A stretch of 64,000 nucleotides of DNA from Burkholderia sp. Bp9143 (lineage in GTDB: Bacteria; Pseudomonadota; Gammaproteobacteria; Burkholderiales; Burkholderiaceae), in assembly GCF_003853645.1 (NCBI RefSeq), contig NZ_QTPO01000005.1:156427-220426 (forward strand), given 5' to 3'. This document shows positions 62,125-64,000 of this stretch, in pieces. The position numbers and the translations under genes are program-made. The number at the start of each line of letters is the position of its first letter. Positions within the stretch are counted from its first letter, which is position 1. The notes under the pieces are model-generated. The model did no database searches and was not told where the DNA came from. It saw only the letters and a program-made list of their open reading frames with translations.

Positions 62125-63117
62125 TCAGCCTTCCTTCATCCACTCCGGCTCCACATATTCCTTTACCCACATCCACTGACCCGGCTCAAACAGGTTCGTG
62201 TACTGGTTTCGCTCCGCTTGCTCTCGAGGGGTTAGCGTGCGGACATCGGGGAATTTATGTCCCTTCCGGATCATATGAATATCCGAACTGGAAGTTTTCG
62301 TGTATCCCTGCCAGATCCCCGTTTCAGGACACAGCATCCCCGTACACAGATTCATCAACCCGTATTTGTGGCGCTTCGCTTGTTGCTCTTCTAACCGGCG
62401 CTGTTCGCGTTCTTCTGGCATCAAAATCTCGTATGTGCGGCGTATCTCGACTATCCACAGTCGCTGCGGAAATGATCCATCCACCGGATTGATGTAACCA
62501 AGATCGACATCGATCGGAAATTTACTCCCTGGAATATCTTTTGAGCGGTAGCGGAAGGACTGCAAGTTGGGAGCATCGGGGGTGCGCGTCCTTATTTCAT
62601 TCCCATATCGACGATTCCCTCGATGATCAATCCAATAGTCCTCTAACTGGAGAAGCGACTTGATTTCCGTGTCAGGCAGATTGGCGACCCTTGCGTCAAC
62701 GACAATTCTTACCCCAGCCGGAACAATTTTCACCTTATCGCGATCCTCACTGTAGTCCTCCGGATCGTCGCCAGTGGAAAACTCAATCTCCGTCCCACGC
62801 AGCGCACGATTTGCGTACTTATAAAGAAACCCTTTTGCAGGATGGTGCGTCCACGTCGTGTAGTTTGCCCCAAAGACAATATGTTTCGGATCGTATGGCG
62901 CATCATCGCGCAGGATTGCCATTGCTGCTTCGAGAATGGTGCGCAGCACGACACGCTGCTCTTCGTCTGTCGTCTGCATTTCAAATCCCTCCCCCAATGG
63001 CGTTAAGTGAAGCATTGTATTCTCCTGTGCATGTACCGGGGTTACGCACGAAAGCACGATCAGGACGGTCCCAATAGGCTTGCACCACTTCCGCACACGC
63101 ATAAGCATCTTCTTCAT
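62125..63117 (-). CDS. Secreted protein, candidate immunity partner
   Basis: This 330-residue protein has a signal peptide (WCKPIGTVLIVLSCVTPVHAQ). The ATG at 63117 was chosen for GGAGCCAGTTAC before it. The mature part begins ENTMLHLTPLGEGFEMQTTDEEQRVVLRTILEAAMAIL, is mixed alpha/beta, and ends GQWMWVKEYVEPEWMKEG. Two Cys (LCTGMLCPETG) lie four residues apart. Its first 137 bases overlap the 3' end of the upstream HEXXH gene in another frame. No family is recognised. The periplasmic location, tight overlap and lower GC fit an immunity protein for a periplasm-acting effector, by inference only. Confidence 0.68.
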   Translation of the reverse strand: MKKMLMRVRKWCKPIGTVLIVLSCVTPVHAQENTMLHLTPLGEGFEMQTTDEEQRVVLRTILEAAMAILRDDAPYDPKHIVFGANYTTWTHHPAKGFLYKYANRALRGTEIEFSTGDDPEDYSEDRDKVKIVPAGVRIVVDARVANLPDTEIKSLLQLEDYWIDHRGNRRYGNEIRTRTPDAPNLQSFRYRSKDIPGSKFPIDVDLGYINPVDGSFPQRLWIVEIRRTYEILMPEEREQRRLEEQQAKRHKYGLMNLCTGMLCPETGIWQGYTKTSSSDIHMIRKGHKFPDVRTLTPREQAERNQYTNLFEPGQWMWVKEYVEPEWMKEG

Positions 63118-64000
63118 GTAACTGGCTCCGGTATCCATCTTCGAAATTCACCATCTTGGCCGCCGTTTCTGGCGACACTCTCAACAGCTTGCACACCTCG
63201 GCCTGTGCAATCGGCACGTCGGACTTCACATAGGCTCCGCCCGCCTGATTTTGCATGTGCGAAATCATCCAGTAATAGTGAAAAACCAACATGCGATGCA
63301 GCCCCGCCATTACCCGCGCGTCATCTGGAAGTCGCGTCTTTTCGGCCGCGTCAAAGACATCCTTGCGCATACTGTCTCCATACACCTGCATTGCCTGCGA
63401 GAACATCGCATAGTCGCTCGGATGTTGTTGAAGCAAGGCAATCATCCAGAATGTTTGCTGGCAATGTCGCGCTTCGTGATACAGCAGATCCGCGAAGGCC
63501 TTCAGGGTGCCGTCCAAGGCAGCTGCATTGCTCGACGATGCAACTATCTTCGTGATTTCTCTCTCTTGGATAGCGATTACCCAGGGTATGCCGATAAATG
63601 ACGCCCTGACATCCGGGCGCATGTTGTATTGGGATTGCCCATCATTTTCATTAACGATATTTATCTTGGGAGTTGCACCATTTGATCCAATCGGATCACC
63701 TAACGGGCCATTGGGTAACCCAAATGGCCCTGCGGCAAGGGCGCTGCTCAGTATATTTTCAACCGCGAGCGCGATATTTGCCTTTAGGCTTCTTGTTATC
63801 TCGCCGCTCAACGTATTGAACCTGCCCCACTCGATCCCCTTGAGTGCCTTTTTGATCGCCGCCGTATAGGCCTTCGTCACTGGATACTCAACATCGCGGC
63901 GTATCGGCATATCGGGTGGCGTGTCGCCCTGTTTAGCCCCGTCGATGAAGTGATGGAAGCGCAACCCGAAGTTGAGCGGATCGCAGGTCGCGAACGCGGC
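62981..64000 (-). CDS. HEXXH-containing protein, putative effector (5' end outside window)
   Basis: The frame is open to the window edge, so at least 339 residues are seen and the gene continues past base 64000; a TTG at 63964 is internal. The central part has the zinc-metallopeptidase-like motif H-E-A-R-H (codons 63464-63478, within ADLLYHEARHCQQTFWMIAL), with conserved-looking Trp/His-rich helices after it (LHRMLVFHYYWMISHMQNQ). The C-terminus is Cys-containing (PGTCTGEYNA). Codon use and GC are lower than in the rest of the window. A C-terminal toxin domain of a secreted or type VI effector is a plausible reading. No secretion domain is visible because the N-terminus is missing. Confidence 0.6.
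   Translation of the reverse strand, partial: AAFATCDPLNFGLRFHHFIDGAKQGDTPPDMPIRRDVEYPVTKAYTAAIKKALKGIEWGRFNTLSGEITRSLKANIALAVENILSSALAAGPFGLPNGPLGDPIGSNGATPKINIVNENDGQSQYNMRPDVRASFIGIPWVIAIQEREITKIVASSSNAAALDGTLKAFADLLYHEARHCQQTFWMIALLQQHPSDYAMFSQAMQVYGDSMRKDVFDAAEKTRLPDDARVMAGLHRMLVFHYYWMISHMQNQAGGAYVKSDVPIAQAEVCKLLRVSPETAAKMVNFEDGYRSQLHEEDAYACAEVVQAYWDRPDRAFVRNPGTCTGEYNASLNAIGGGI

Overview
The window is GC-rich DNA, densely packed on both strands, with gene families typical of the genus Burkholderia: Gln/Ala-type trimeric porins ending in Phe, DUF4148 exported peptides, DUF802/DUF3348/DUF2894 proteins, an IrlRS/CzcRS-type metal two-component system, and many solo LysR, TetR, IclR and XRE regulators paired with small metabolic operons. 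It most resembles a secondary replicon of the Burkholderia cepacia complex. That assignment is inferred from gene content and was not tested by a search. No rRNA, tRNA, CRISPR array or intact insertion sequence was seen.

Layout. 1-1290: 3' part of an O-acetylhomoserine sulfhydrylase gene. 1.5-4.9 kb: small exported proteins (two DUF4148 proteins and one lipoprotein), a porin and a candidate small RNA. 4.9-13.3 kb: a czcCBA heavy-metal RND efflux operon ending in its own response regulator and sensor kinase. 13.4-17.6 kb: TonB receptor, PnuC-type vitamin transporter and an APH-fold kinase. 18-21 kb: DUF2970 protein, a three-part flavin/iron-sulfur fusion oxidoreductase and a glutathione transferase, with a divergent LysR regulator. 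22.3-26.6 kb: TetR regulator and a divergent SDR, Baeyer-Villiger-type monooxygenase and alpha/beta hydrolase operon. 27.4-29.5 kb: a lipoprotein with 56 consecutive Gly-Thr-Ser triplets. 31.6-36.7 kb: a four-gene operon with a MotA/TolQ-like protein carrying a very long coiled-coil tail and a MotB/OmpA-like partner. 37-49 kb: mostly single-gene units (LysE, GNAT, disulfide oxidoreductase, SDR plus XRE regulator, MFS, amino-acid binding protein, chemoreceptor, zinc-ribbon protein). 48.7-53.2 kb: amidohydrolase, DUF3311 plus Na+/solute symporter, porin. 53.4-61.5 kb: IclR regulator and a divergent seven-gene operon joining a PotABCD-type ABC importer to a three-subunit FAD/[2Fe-2S] oxidoreductase. 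62-64 kb: a visibly lower-GC segment with an HEXXH-containing protein that runs off the window and overlaps a secreted partner gene, arranged like an effector/immunity pair.

The strongest observation concerns regulation. Six 25-bp sites of the form TGA(C/T)G-N5-NTCAT-N7-TCA lie upstream of the metal-efflux operon, both DUF4148 genes, the porin, the lipoprotein and an orphan promoter/terminator unit. At all six sites a hexamer with A at position 2 and T at position 6 starts exactly 47 bp from the first base of the site. This predicts one regulon, probably run by the OmpR-family response regulator encoded here, and it includes an unannotated RNA of about 100 nt. The second main point is the stator-like four-gene operon, which resembles the motor half of Zorya-type systems without their nuclease or helicase parts.
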